A stretch of DNA of 64,000 nt. Origin: Artocarpus heterophyllus (taxonomy: Eukaryota; Streptophyta; Magnoliopsida; Rosales; Moraceae). The notes beneath the pieces are model-generated. The model did not search any database and was not told the DNA's origin. It saw only the letters and a program-made list of their open reading frames with translations. How positions within the stretch are numbered: position 1 is the stretch's first letter; each line of letters opens with the position of its first letter. Both the position numbers and the translations under genes were made by a program. Below are positions 10,610-23,920 of the stretch, piece after piece. The DNA is taken from assembly GCA_025403435.1 (NCBI GenBank), contig CM046340.1:11290091-11354090 (forward strand). Reading direction: 5' to 3'.

Positions 10610-11832
10610 GAAGATAAACAACGATGCTCTTTCTTTTGAACTACTCACAATCATAGTTTATATAACACTACAAGATATTCTTTTGGTACTTTTCTCTTTC
10701 AAAAATGGACTCATGTAGCATAATAACCTAATAGTATTGTGCACTTTCTAAAGCCATATTATTGGAACAAAATCATGTCGATTTCTTTTGATTAAAAAAA
10801 AAAACTGCAGGAGAGAATAGCCTATATCAACAAAAAGGGCTCACATCTCAATTAGGGTTAACACTTACGGACAACTAAATTATCTACATCAAATACTCCA
10901 CTCAATTATAAAAAAACAAAAAATAAAATGGAAAAACACTAAAGACTTTGAAAAATTACAACATCCCAAAAACAGGAAATAAAAACAAGTCGGACAATCA
11001 ATCAAACTCTTAACCAAAGTAAAAAAAAAATAATAATAAATTAGAAGTTCTTCACAAAAGATTAAGTTGAAACTCTCTCTTTGAAAGAATATAAGCTTCG
11101 TAAAAAACCCTTTAGTTGAAATCCACTGTAAAAAAGACTAAAGGGAAAAAAGACTAAACGTCTACTAAAAAATTTGGTTATTAGCAAAATTGATAGCAGA
11201 AAAATCCTTCCAAATATTTGTAAACCGTAACACAATAAAAATGGGATGAATCAAGAAGTAAACATGTTTAGGATGTTCAGCACCTTGGATTGAACTTATG
11301 AATTCAAACTCAAACAATATAATATAAAGTTTATATATATTATCGTGTAAAGTAAAAATATATTACCGTATAGACCTCTTAAATATTGTAGTGTTTAAAC
11401 TCATTTGAGTTTTAATTTATTTGCCAAATGCCTTAGTTCTAAATTGGTAAAGTTCAATTTAAATTTTTATAGTATTTAAAAAATATGGTTGAAATAAAAC
11501 TTTTAAATCAAAAATTATAATTTTTATTTTGTTTTATCATTATAACATCTAAAAACTTAGACTATAACAAATAAAGTTTCAACTAGAATTGATCAAACAC
11601 CTTTTTAATATTTCAAAATTGCACAACATGATAGAGATTTTTTTCCCCTACTCTTTCTTGTCTCACCAAAAGAAGTGTCATTTCATTTATACTTTATTAG
11701 GACACACAATGCAGACATTATTTTAAGAGCTTTTCCAAAAGGGTGAACCAAAAACAAAAAAACGAAAGAAAGAATGAAAAGTCAGCTGGGAAGCTGGATG
11801 GTATGTATCTGAGCTGTCGTACAGGTCTATTT
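10610..11832. other. Intergenic AT-rich stretch
   Basis: No gene seen. Contains A-rich runs and, near 11277-11435, a decayed copy of the GTGTTTGG-type MITE core. Confidence 0.35.
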
Positions 11833-11932
11833 ATTTTGTTTAAATTAAGGTTTAAATTATTTTATTATTGTATTTTTTTTATAAAAATTTAAATTATTAT
11901 TTAAATATTCTATTTAAATTATTGAATCAAAC
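11833..11932. mobile_element. Short AT-rich MITE, family 2
   Basis: Shares GGTTTAAATTATTTTATTAT and TTTATAAAAATTTAAATT with the copies at 7.5, 12.3, 35.8 and 40.7 kb; ends near GAATCAAACAG. Confidence 0.5.
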
Positions 11933-12318
11933 AGATTTACCCTTAACCAGGATATATTCTATCTAGTTTCTTTATACCAACCATTTTCCATATTTTCTAA
12001 CCCTAAAACAATCTTTCACCGGAAAAAATCTCATTTCCAAATAGAAATGGAGGACGTCTATATAACCCAAACCAATCTATAGTTCGTTTACAACCTATCT
12101 AGTTCCTTCAACTAATGAACAATAAAACAAAGGTCGAATCCAAGAACAGTAATAATATTAATATTTGCACTGCAATTGACCAAACAGAGGAGAATAGGGA
12201 TGGTTATATACACATATACATATATATATATATATATATATACACGAAGTTTTAAAGGGTATCATGTACTTTTTTTTCAGGTTTGGGAAGCTTTCTTCTT
12301 TGGGTTATTGATGTTTTA

Positions 12319-12436
12319 GAGCCTATTTAATTTAAATAAAATATTTAAATAAAAATTTAAATTTTTATAAAAAAATATTATAATAAAATAATTTAAACCG
12401 TAATTTTAAATATCGAAATTATTTTAACCAAACAAG
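12319..12436. mobile_element. Short AT-rich MITE, family 2 (inverted)
   Basis: The core AATTTAAATTTTTATAAAAA followed by ATTATAATAAAATAATTTAA is inverted relative to the 7.5-kb copy. It ends ACCAAACAAGC. Confidence 0.55.
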
Positions 12437-15400
12437 CGATGACTTCAAGTGTCTCTGCCATTTCACTCGCACCGAGTAAATACTGTAGAGCACCTCTATT
12501 ATAGAACTACTCATCACAAATTGTCAGGGAATCTCAATGGTCATCACCAACGTCCTATGTCTTATCATTTCACCTGTTTTTGGCATTCCCTGTACGCAAC
12601 TTTTTTTTTTTTAACCGTCCATTTGCAATTCACTTTTATTTCTTCTTTTTCATATCTAATTATTTTCCCGCTGTTTTTATGTACCCGGAGTACAGATTGG
12701 GTTCTGCGTTTGACACGTTCGGAGATCAATATAAAATATGAACACAGAAATAATATAATGCATTCGGATATGTATATTGACTTTAATTTCTACATAAAGA
12801 TTTTGGTATACAGTATGTATTTCTTTGTAAGTACGACAAAGTATATACAGATATATGTATATATACATTTGAAAGGGAAAGTTTCATGTCAAAACAAACG
12901 TTGCAATCATACGTGTCGTTGGTGAAAAGAATTCAAATTAATAATTTAAAATATTTTTTATTTAAAACACTGTATTTTATAAAAATTTCATATTATGATC
13001 GTTTTTTGTTTTATATTATAACTGTTGAGAGCTTAACAATATAGACAATTAGTTGTAAGCCTTATGCCTAACGAAAGGTAATTCTAAGACGAATTGTAAG
13101 TTCTGAAAAATTCATAAGGGTAAATAGTAAATTAATCACAATACAGAATTAGAGTATAAATTTCCTCACGAAATTACCTTTTGTAACTACTGTTTATTGT
13201 GTGAAATATGTGCAGTGAATGAGTTCCATGCACACATGATTTTTGTACAATTGAAGTTAAACGCTTAAATTTACATGATGGTTTGAAAACCGTATAATTA
13301 CATCATGAAAAACTTATAAGGTATAGAAATTGTAGAAAATTTTAATAATTTCCAATGCAATCCAATAATCATGCCAATAGTAATTAATTTCACTATTAAC
13401 CATCTGTAATGCCATGTGCAATTTCTATAAGATTTTCCGTAACAAAATTAATTCGAATCCACAATAAGAACGAGGAAAAACTTAAAGATTGCTTTAAATT
13501 AATTGTGGACCCAGATGACATGTGGGCAAAAACATAATAGGAAAAACGCCAAGTTCAATTTTTGAATTACATTGACTTTTGAAAGTCAAATTTAATTACG
13601 GGTAAGATATGATCAACATTTATGTAAGATCAAATCTAGGCCACTCAGAGTAGATTATCACGATCAAAGAGAATAGAAGGCTAGGATCTATGGGAAAATG
13701 ATCCAAGGGCTAGGATTAAGCAAGAAACTTTTGTATGTGTGTGTGTTTGAGAGAGACAAAGAGAGAAGGAAATGAGGGAGAAATTTAAATGATGGAAGAA
13801 TGAGTATCACGCCTAATAAAGAATGAGTATCTTCACTAAAATGAAAAAATGCTAATTCTTACCGAAAAGTTAAAATAATGAATTTGGATAAAGAAATCTA
13901 ATGAGGCTAAGGATTGAATCATGATGGATAATAGCATCTTATGTTGGATAAAAAATGACGGAACATGTAGAACCAAGAGATCAGACAATTGCACCAAAAG
14001 TTTGAAAGTTATGCTTAAAAACTCCTCAGTGGCTGACTTTAGTTGGGGGAATATAAGAGAAAATAGCATTTTTCACCTCACTTGGAATAAGAGGATTAGT
14101 GTTAGCAGTAATCATCACAAAGGTAGACATGTTATGACTTCTTGATGGTTTTATTTAAAAAAAATGGTGTTATTCTAAGGACATATTTTTGTCTAGGAGA
14201 AGACTTTACTCTCAAAGGATCGAGGAGATTTCAAGGGACCGAAGAGGAGGAAAATCACCTATTTGTCTTCTAGGTATAAAAATCTTAGTATGACGATGTT
14301 CTGAATTGTGAAATAAAGTTTTAGTTTTTCGATATTATATTTGGTGTTATGGATAGGTTAAGCTAGTGGCTATTATATGGTTGATGTTCTTCTATGATGG
14401 TTGCATGCTATAAAGATGTGCATGGCTAAAAAGAGGTGAAAATATATGCATTTAAACTTCGGCAACATGAGCCAGTGATTTTGAACTTGGAAAAATGCAA
14501 TTTTGTGCATGATTTACATAAAAACTAAATCTTGGCATGAAAAAGTTTTGTTGTGGTATCAATGTCAAATGTATGAACTATTGTACATCCTCTTGACATT
14601 TTTTAAAAGGGCTTGGTTAAGGAATTAAAAAACAAAGGAAGAATAATGGACAAACCCATCTTTGAGCAACTTTGGTAGAATGAAAATGATGAGCACCAAA
14701 TGTGAGACTTGGATTACAACTCTTAAGGGCAGAATTTTGTACTCTAAAAATGATATCCAATAAAGTGAAGAGTTTCACCATGGGTGTTGGGGACTAAAAT
14801 ATCAAAATTTTGAGTTTTAAGCCAAAAATATGAAAATAATAAAAATAGTGGTTCGGGCCGTGAGTTTGGGCTAAAAGAAGTAATGTGGTAGGAAATGTAA
14901 TCGGAGCATTTGAATTATTCCCCAAAAGTTTAAAGGGATTAAAATGCAAAGATTTAAGATTACGGAACAAAAATGTAAAGTTTATGAAAATATAGAAAAA
15001 CTATGAAAATTGACGATGTCAATAGAATTTAATAAGATGTTAAAATGATAAAGGATTGAATTTTTGGTAAAAGAAAAGATCTAAAAGTTTTAAGTATATG
15101 GACTTTTTACGGGCCAAATTGTAAAATGTGCACAATAAGTTTTATAAACAATTTTAGGTTTGTGAATAATCGGTATTAGGATCCTTGATTGTGTTTAAAA
15201 TAGTGATGAGGTTGTCAAATATTAGTATAAAGTGTGAAAATGTTAACAACCTTATTTTAAGTCTAATACTTGATTGTGTTCAAAAGATGAGCCAAGTGTT
15301 TAAAAAGGGGGCTTAGTTGTCAAAATTCCCAAGTGACAGGCACACTAGTAATTTCGCTTTCAAGATAGTATTTATGTAGTCTAGTCATGCCCGGGGAAGA

Positions 15401-17190
15401 ACAAGAAGCTTTTCATATGACCATAAGGTGCTAACTTGAATAAAAGGTCATTTATGTAAGAGTCTCATTATAGCACCTTAAGTCTAAAACTGTTTAAAAA
15501 CTCTTTCAATTATAAAAATATCTCTTATAATATTTTAAAGACTATTATACACTTAAATAATGAAACAAATAAAAATGATAATGAATGCGTTTATTATAAA
15601 ATTTAAACAGAAAAATCAACACAAAATAATTAACTTCTATAGTTTCTCTTTTAAAAAAAAAAGTCAAACGCATCCTTGTTATGATATATTATACTTCATT
15701 ATCTAATTAAAGAAAGAAACTGATGACAACATAATGAACCAAATTTGTGCTAAAGAAGGAAAAAAAGGAAACAAGCAATTAGTGCAATTTCTTTTATTTC
15801 ATTCTAAAAATTTTTGAAGTAAAAAAATATAGTGTCTGAAAAAATTCAATAATTAATAAGTATAATAAATGAAGCATAATCAGCTTATAGATGAATTGAT
15901 AAATGTTTTTAGCTATGACTTACAATTACAAGCTCCTACTTGTTGAGCGAAAGCTCGTTCGGTTGTGTTCATGCTATAGGTAAGAACTCTATCAACAACA
16001 ATTGATGGATAGTGATAAGCAACAGACGGATGGTGGAGATAAAAATGGTTACCATTTACAAAATAAATCTTCTGTCATAGATTTAAGATAAATTATGCAT
16101 GTGTGTTTAAACAGTTTTATGTATGTATGCTTTGAAACTGAGGTTGTAGTCATACAACTCTAGATTATTCTTAGATTAATACGTTGCAACTGATACTGCA
16201 ACAAGCACACGTAACTTTCAAGATAAGAAAATTTATGATGACATTTAATTTAGGAAGTTTCAAAAGAAAGGGGCTTATTTTGAAATAAGAAATGTTTCAA
16301 AATAAATTGTTTTAAGTAATTTTTATTATATTAAAAAAATATTATGTAAATTTAAGTACTTTATATTAAGATATATTTAAGTTTAAAATTATGTAGTGAA
16401 GTAACAGCTACCCAAGTGAGATCGTTACAAAAAACATGCCTCATTATTATTAGAAAATAAACCTCCATTGTCAGACTAAAACGAAAACTAAGGATTGAAA
16501 CTCAAAATAGGAAAAAGAAAATTGAGAAAAGAACTGGATTAAACAAAAATGGGTGAGGTCCGCCAAAGCCATATTCGAAACCCTTATAACTCATCTCCTT
16601 CCAATGTTCATCTCAGTCGAAGCCATGCGTCTTAATCTCCAAGCAATTTACGAAATCGGCGATCAAGCGACAATCTCCTAGCCCATCTCCATAGAAAACC
16701 CCCATTCCATCTCCGTCAATTTCCTAAAAAGAGAAAGCTCCTAAAAACTCTGATGAATCCCCGAAGTCAACGACGTTCGTCTCCATTGAAATCCTTTTCT
16801 GCAACGTAGTACTGCTCTACACAGCCAAAATTTGTGTCGTAGCTACCAACCTCTAAGCCATCCCTAACCTCCAAAAGCACAAAAAGAAGAAGCCTGTATA
16901 AAAAGAGAAGAACCTCAACTCGAAATAACAGAACAACTTAGAGAGAATGAAGGAAGCTTCTTTCTCTAGGACTTGATGCATGGAAAAAGGAGAGGCATCA
17001 AATGCATAGGTTATTTGACCACCTGAGCGAATCAATCGAAGGGTGTGAATTTTGTGAGTTTGAACTTTTTTATTTGCTTGTCGAAACATTTTAATTGTTT
17101 TGTTAATTATAATTAACTCACCATCATGATTCCTTACATTGATGATATGCATTATGTTATGTGATATTAAAATTTACTTGTTAATTGTTT
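12437..17190. other. Intergenic, probably decayed LTR-retrotransposon sequence
   Basis: No intact gene. The part from about 14780 to 15350 (repeated phrases such as GGGCCAAATTGTAAAATG and AAAGTTTATGAAAATATAG) has the texture of decayed LTR-retrotransposon noncoding DNA, but no LTR pair or protein domain could be delimited. At 16550-16950 a less AT-rich patch reads as broken coding-like sequence with many stops; the product is not recognised. Confidence 0.35.
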
Positions 17191-17225
17191 GATATTGCTG
17201 ATATTGCTGATATTGCTGATATTGG
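17191..17225 (+). repeat. 9-bp tandem repeat (GATATTGCT)n
   Basis: About four perfect head-to-tail copies of GATATTGCT. Confidence 0.9.
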
Positions 17226-17983
17226 TATTATTAAAAATCAGTTAGGTGCTAAAAATTGCTTTGTAAAATTATGCCAAATTATGATGATTTATTGTTGATT
17301 GGTTGGTCCCTTAAATGCATGCTTCCTCATAATTTTGTATTGTCAAAATCTTTCATTATTATAATTCGTGCCAAATGAAAATTCCGTGAACCCTTGTATT
17401 TGCATGTTTCAACGTTAAAAAGATTCCTTCATCATGGCAATGACAGATCCCCCTTCCACAATTAGTTGTAGTTGTAGCAATGAAAATATATTAAAAGATA
17501 AAATGCTAAAAATTCTGTCTTAATTAAATTTTTTTTTCCCAAGGCATATATCAACTAAGCAAAAAGTAACACGAAAATCATAAGAAGAGCGTATGTCAAA
17601 TGAAAATTTCTTGAACACCCTTGTATATGTATTCATTATTAAAAAGAACCCTTTATTTTGATTTAGATTTTCTATTTAGTGTTGAAGAGCTTCCATCACA
17701 ATAATAAAGTGTGAATAATAACTTTGTATGTAACTTGATTATGTTTATATGATAATTAAATTGTAGTTTTTGTTGTACTTTCATTATCATAATAGGCATT
17801 AATAAAGTTAATTTCCTATTCACAGGCCCCTTTGGTTCCTAACGGTTATTGGAAGTTGGCAAAAATAAATAATTATTTTAAGATTGAGGTGATCAAAGAA
17901 CTAAACGATGGACTAACAAAATCTCATAAAAAAGCTTTTCCGAAAGGGATGTTTAGGGCATTTCTTGGACATATAAACAAGCT
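17226..17983. other. Intergenic stretch
   Basis: AT-rich, no gene seen. A GGCCCCTTTGGTTCC start at about 17825 resembles a MITE end, but no matching partner was found. Confidence 0.3.
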
Positions 17984-19672
17984 ATTGAAAAAATTGATTT
18001 GGTAACGCAATGGACTTTTAAAAAGTTTTATTAATCACCTAGAATCTAATTTATATTTTTATAAACAATAAATAGAATATTACTTAAAAAACGTACCTAT
18101 TGATGATCGGAAACATCACATTTGACTTATCTAAGGAAAATCTTAACTTTTAGATCTTCAATGCTATATCTCTTCCCCTAAGTTGTTGTGTGTGGGTACA
18201 AACTTCACCACAACTTCTCTCCTTTTAACTAGACTATGTGCTAGAGGAATTAAGAACACTAACGGGAGTGATCAAAGCTCAACTCTCTGAAGTTGGACAA
18301 TAGCAATCTAAAAATAAATAAAGACCACAGACCTCTATTTATGGTTGGAGGAGGTACAAGTCAATCAGGATTAGAAGAGATTTTCTCTCCCCTTCTTCTA
18401 GCCTTACACGCCATATTCACTAAGCCTTATCCTAGTGTTACACACCTAACATAGATAAAGGGGAATTCAAATACAACCTATCATAGTGTAGGGTGTTTGT
18501 AATTATCTGTATCATTGAGGATAACTCCTATTCATTTAATCTTATTTAAATTAGAATTCAATTATTCAAGATAATTATCTAATTTAAATAATTATCCTTT
18601 ATTCAAATCCAAATGCAATCAAGATTTTAATTAATTACTCAAATACAAATAATCAATTATCACAAGATCTCAATAATTAAATTTAAATAAATATTATTTT
18701 AAATTTAATTAAATAACAAATTTTAGAATCACCCCTACCGTTAGGGGCGATAGTCCTCTTGGATTGGGCTTGGCGCCGTTCACAATCCAATTGGACTATT
18801 GGTGTGCACAATAACATGTCTAGTAACCTGTCTCGTGTAACCTCTTATATTACCTATGGTAAACTATTCTATACAACTAATCAAAAAATTCGTGAGCTAG
18901 CATCGAGACCTGATGGGCATATATTTATCAAGCTCTAATAATAACAGATGAATTAATCCCCAATTAATTATCTTTTTAATTATTAACTTTAATGTCATTC
19001 CACTAAAGAACCAAAGTTACACTTTTGATAATATATCATATTACAGGACTTTATAAATTGGTCATGTCCATGACCTTCGATGCATATGTGTATCTCAATA
19101 GGGTATCTATATTCGGATGAAGGACTTAGTTCTGTTTTACTTTCTAATTATTATATCTCAAAGTTCCATTATTTGAGTTAGTTGGAAAATTCCACTAAAA
19201 TGAATACAAATGGAAAATCATTGTAGAAACTAGATTACCAAAGTCAATATTTTTTTTTTTCCAAATTCCTAAATAATGCTTTTGGAAGGATAATATTAAC
19301 TCCTTATTGGAGAGCTATGGATTTCATGTTTGTGGATTATGCTCTTATTGAATATAGGTTGTACCTCCAACATATTGACAATAGAATCTTCAATCATTGA
19401 AACTCTTGTCTTCGGTACATCAAAAGATACAAGCTATAAATGTAAAGTTATAAATCTACTTCAGGATTAAGATTACACATAGATGATTGTCAAAGTGAAT
19501 TGATTTAAATTAAATATAATTATTATTAAATCAATTACACTTTAGGTCGAGTGCAGTTCATCATTAGGTCTACCACATCAATGTATCTACCATGGAGTCA
19601 ATTCACTCTGAAGGCCTAGATAAACCATCTACCCAATTGGATGTAGATCCCCACTATAGTCTTATCATGTAT
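17984..19672 (+). repeat. LTR-like direct repeat, copy 1
   Basis: Begins TTGAAAAAATTGATTTGGTAACGC and parallels copy 2 (19673 on) through TTTAGATCTTCAATGC, GTGAGCTAGCAT, TTGGATGTAGATCC and CTTATCATGTA. It ends exactly where copy 2 begins. The order and the TGTTGG start of copy 2 are like a long copia-type LTR, but no gag-pol lies beside it. This copy keeps the unoccupied equivalent of the hAT insertion site (18102-18109). Confidence 0.7.
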
Positions 19673-19780
19673 TGTTGGAAATATTGATTTAGTGACGCAG
19701 TGAAACTTTAAAATTTTTTATTAATTACTAGAATTATACTCATGTTGCTATAAACATGAGTATAATTAAATGTACCTGTT

Positions 19781-19788
19781 GATGAACC
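19781..19788. repeat. Target-site duplication, left
   Basis: GATGAACC, identical to 20633-20640. Confidence 0.9.
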
Positions 19789-20632
19789 TAGGGCTGTACA
19801 AAAATCGCCCCGCACCCGCCAACCGTCCGCGCCCGCCCATCTCAAAAAAAGCAGGTTTACGTTAGCAACCCACTGGTGGACGGGTTTAACCTGCCCACCA
19901 ATATATTCGGTGGACGGGTTTGGTTTTAAGTTTTTGAGGCCGGGTTCAACCCGCACCCGCCCGCCTATATATATTTTTTTTAAAAATTATCATTTATTTG
20001 ATTTTGTTCTTATTTTAGAGATGAATGAACAATCCAACACTTCAAGTATGGGCTCGGCTGCCTCTTGACATATTAGAAATTAGAAATTCTCCTATTATTT
20101 TGTGAAGTGATCAAAATTCAAATCAAGTAAAATTAGTAAAGAAAGCCCTAAAAGAAAAAGAACACTTGACTTTGTTCATCATTTCATTTGTAGCATTCTA
20201 TTATTTTCGAACCCAATGAATAGGCTTTAATTTTTATGGACTCTTGACTTTATTTATCACTTTATATGTAATTGATGTTTCTTGTTGCAGTGAATGATTA
20301 TGTTTCTTAATTTATACTTTTGAATATGGTCACTGTCTTTAAGCATCAAACTTGTTGGGAATGCGTTATGTATTATCATCTTATATTTTCTACAAATTTT
20401 CTTCACTTTCTAAAAAAAATGTCCAAAAAATTACATTGGGCAATAGTATAGGTCTAAACCGCCTCAACTTGCCCACACCCGCCCACAACCACCTAAAACC
20501 AAACCAAAACCGCCCGCCATGTGGTAGGCAGTTGGCGGGCGGTTTGCGGGTTGGTTAATCGCCAACCCGCTATCCAAAAAAACCGCACCGCACCCGCCTA
20601 AAAACCATCAAACCGCCCACCGTTCACCTCTA
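19789..20632. mobile_element. Nonautonomous hAT element (844 bp) nested in the LTR-like repeat
   Basis: Bounded by the perfect 8-bp duplication GATGAACC. The ends are TAGGGCTGTAC and, inverted, TAGAGGTGAAC. Both subterminal regions are very GC-rich with opposed CCGCACCCGCC / GGCGGGCGGTTT motifs, whereas the middle is AT-rich. No transposase frame. The neighbouring repeat copy has the corresponding empty site at 18102-18109 (GATGATCG), which confirms insertion boundaries from within the window. Confidence 0.9.
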
Positions 20633-20640
20633 GATGAACC
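20633..20640. repeat. Target-site duplication, right
   Basis: GATGAACC directly after the hAT element. Confidence 0.9.
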
Positions 20641-22159
20641 AAAAGTAGCACGTCTGACTGGAAAAAAAAACCTCAACCTTTAGATCTTCAATGCCATGAC
20701 TCTTCCTTTAGTTGTTGTTTGTGTGGGCACAACTCAATAGAAACTCATCATAGACTCTTCTCTAATTTGTTTTTCTCTAAAAGATGCCCAATAGCACTCT
20801 TTTCTGACTTAGAATAAATGAAGAGAAGAGGCACCTATTTATAGAGTTTACATGAGAGGGTAAAAGTCTATCAAGATTAGTAGAAGATTTTTGCTCTTCT
20901 CTATCTAGCCTTACACACCAAGCATATTGATTTCATTATCACTATGCATGCCTATCATAATAAGAGAAGAATTTGAATTCCAACCTATCATAGTGTAAGA
21001 TTTTGTGATTTTCTGCATCATCTAGGATAATTCCCATTCAAATAATTCTATGTAAATTAGATTTCCATTATTCTAGATAATTATCTAATTTAAATAATTA
21101 TGAATAATTATCTTTATTTCAAATTCAAATACAATTAGGACTTAAAATCAATAATTCAAATAATTAATTATCACAAAATCTTAATAATTAAATTTGAATA
21201 AATATTATCTTGAAATTAATTAATTAAATAATTAATTCCATTTTCCCTCTGATAGGTGCCAACAGTCCAGATGGACTATGCCTGGTGCTACACTAATAGG
21301 TCTAATAACCTATATGACATAACCTCTTGTATTACTCATAGTAAACCATTCTACACAACTAGTTAAGAAATTCGTGAGCTAGCATTTGAGCTTGGACATA
21401 TATTTATCGAGCTTGAATAATAACATATAAATTAATCCCTGATTAATTATCTATTTAATTATTAAATTTGATGTCATTCCACTAAAAGAGCAAAGTTGTA
21501 CTCTTGATAATATATCGTATTGCGAGAATCTATTTATTTGTCTTATCTATGACCTCTCGTGCATAAGTGTATCCCCATATGTTATCCATAATTAGATGAA
21601 GGACTTAATTCTGTTTACCTTCCAATCATTTTATCTCAAACTCTCTTATATCACTTATTTGGAAAATTCCATTTATAACAAATACAAGTAGAAAATCATC
21701 TAGTTACTATAAGTATCCAGATGACCAAGGCCTTGTTCTTTTTAAAATTCCCAAATAATACCTTTGTGAGGATAACATTAACTCCTTATTAGAGACCTAT
21801 AGGTTCTGTGTCTATGGATTATGCTCCTATCAAATATAGGTTGCATCTCCAACATATCAATAATGGAGGTTTGGCCATCGGAACTCGTGTCTTTGGCATA
21901 TCAAAAGATACAAGCTGTAAACATGGAATCATAAATCCACTCCAGGATTAAGATCACATATAGGTGATAGTCAAAATGAATTGATTTAAGATAAACAGAA
22001 TTATTATTGAATTAATTACATTTTAGGTCCAATCTGGTGTGCAACCTCCATTAGGTCTACCACACTAATGTGTCTACCATGAAGACAATCTGCTCTAACA
22101 GCCTAGATAAACCGTCTCCTCAATTGGACGTAGATCCTCATTACAGTCTTGTCATGTAC

Positions 22160-22730
22160 AAAGTGCTGAGCTAAATACATAAACTGTGAAGTATATATAA
22201 TTTAGACTATTTATCTTGATCTCGTATTTATATTGTATATAAAATGCATATATGCCCGATCTCAAGATTTGGTTATCTAGTCATGGAATACATGTTTGCT
22301 TAAATACTTAAACATAATAATGAAAGCAATAGAATGACCACTATTAACACATGAAAATTTCGCATTATTATTTATTTATTTATTTAATCCAAAATGTCAA
22401 TAATTACAAATAAAACATTTGTTCCTTAGGGCATCGATCCTAACATGGATAAAGTGCCCAGTTAAATAAATAGATTGTGGACTATATAATTTAGACTATT
22501 AATTATAGACTCATATCTATACTATATATAAACTTCATATATGACCGACCCTAAGATTTGGTTATAATAGTCACGAATGACATGTCTAGTTAAATGCTTA
22601 ATAATAATAATGAAATCAATATGAGGACCATTATTAACACATAAATATTTTCACTATTTATTTATTTAATCCAAAGTGTCCTTAATTATAAATAAAATAT
22701 CTATTCCTTAAGGCTCCAATCCTAACATAA
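22160..22730 (+). repeat. Two tandem copies of a 291-bp repeat
   Basis: Copy 1 starts AAAGTGCTGAGCTAAATAC (22160) and copy 2 AAAGTGCCCAGTTAAATAAA (22451). They share ATATAATTTAGACTATT, AAGATTTGGTTAT, ACCATTATTAACACAT-like and GATCCTAACAT segments in the same order. Divergence is moderate. Confidence 0.8.
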
Positions 22731-23659
22731 GCAAATTCACGCCGTAAGTGTTCAATCACCTCATGCCTGATAAGGCTATAGCCAAACCCCCTAATATGTA
22801 CATGCTGCATAACATCGTTCTTAGTTCACATGCCTGAAATACATTGAAGATTGGCTAACCATGTTGATCTTTTTTATAACCACTCTTAGCGGCTAATATG
22901 GCAGCAAATACGGATGGTTACAACCTCAACAGTTTCACATATGTTTTAATTGTGTAGGTGTTCAAGGCAATAAAGGACTACATTAAGTATAATAATGGAC
23001 CAGGTATATGAAACAAAGGCTTGAATAAATTCCAAAAACCGAGACCAAATCCTAAGACTATCCCACCTAACCAAAACATAGACCAAGGTTACCAATGGTA
23101 ACCTAGATGGTCAAGTAAGTTTTACGAGTCATCATGGAAGACCCAAAATCAATCAAGTAAATAATTATTTATTTATTAGAAATTAATAACTATTTAATGA
23201 TTAAGAAACGATTAAAAGAATTAATTATTAAACAATTAAAAATATAGTGATATATTGATTATTAATATTTAGCCAGCAATGAATTAACCATGAATTAATT
23301 ATTAACTAGCTACAAATAAATAATGTTAATTTGGGTAACCCAATTCATAAGATTTAAGTTATCTAACCTAATTAAAACAAGTCTAAGAATTTAAGACGAT
23401 ATGCATAAGATATAACTCTAATAGTAGTACCAACTATATATTTGCGTGAGGAAAAGCTTTGGAGCAATTCGCAAAATGTGGAATCAATTGCATACAAGCC
23501 TCACCTACAGCATGGAACTGCAATATGAAAAATGTTAGTATATCTCTGAATTGTTTAATATGAATGTTGATGAATTATTGGAATGTTATTCTCGGTGACA
23601 TAAAGAGATCCTTCACATTTAGCTTGACTATAAGCATTTCAATGATTCGACGAATAAAG

Positions 23660-23920
23660 ATTGGCCAACTAGCCAAAACGGATGAGGTCGACCATATAAC
23701 TGACATTGTTCATTAGCCAACATGAATAAGGTCGATCCTATAGTTGACACTAACTAGTTAGGCCACATAGTTGACACGGATGAGGTCAACCCTATAGCTA
23801 AAGTTGTTCACCTAGCCAACGTAAATGAGGTTGGCCATATAGTTGACACGAACTAGGTCAGCCACATAGTTGAAGACAAGGTCGCTCACCTAGCCAACGC
23901 AGTTGAGGTCGGCCACTTAT
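23660..23920 (+). repeat. Degenerate minisatellite
   Basis: Repeated phrases GCCAAC..ATGAGGTCGACCATATAGTTGACAC in several diverged versions, unit roughly 45-60 bp. Confidence 0.6.

Larger units (their letters stand above)
19673..22159 (+). repeat. LTR-like direct repeat, copy 2 (interrupted)
   Basis: Begins TGTTGGAAATATTGATTTAG and matches copy 1 to CTTGTCATGTA near 22158. It is split by the 844-bp hAT element at 19789-20632; without that insert its length (about 1.64 kb) is close to copy 1 (1.69 kb). It continues into two 291-bp repeats ending CCTAACA, which could be the true 3' end of the LTR. Confidence 0.7.

Noticed and set aside
10660..10680. CACTACAAGATATTC as a second CACTA terminus
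   Set aside because: No matching inverted end and no 3-bp duplication nearby.
16550..17152. Coding-like less AT-rich patch
   Set aside because: All frames are broken by many stops and no product is recognisable, so it is not called as a gene or a named pseudogene.
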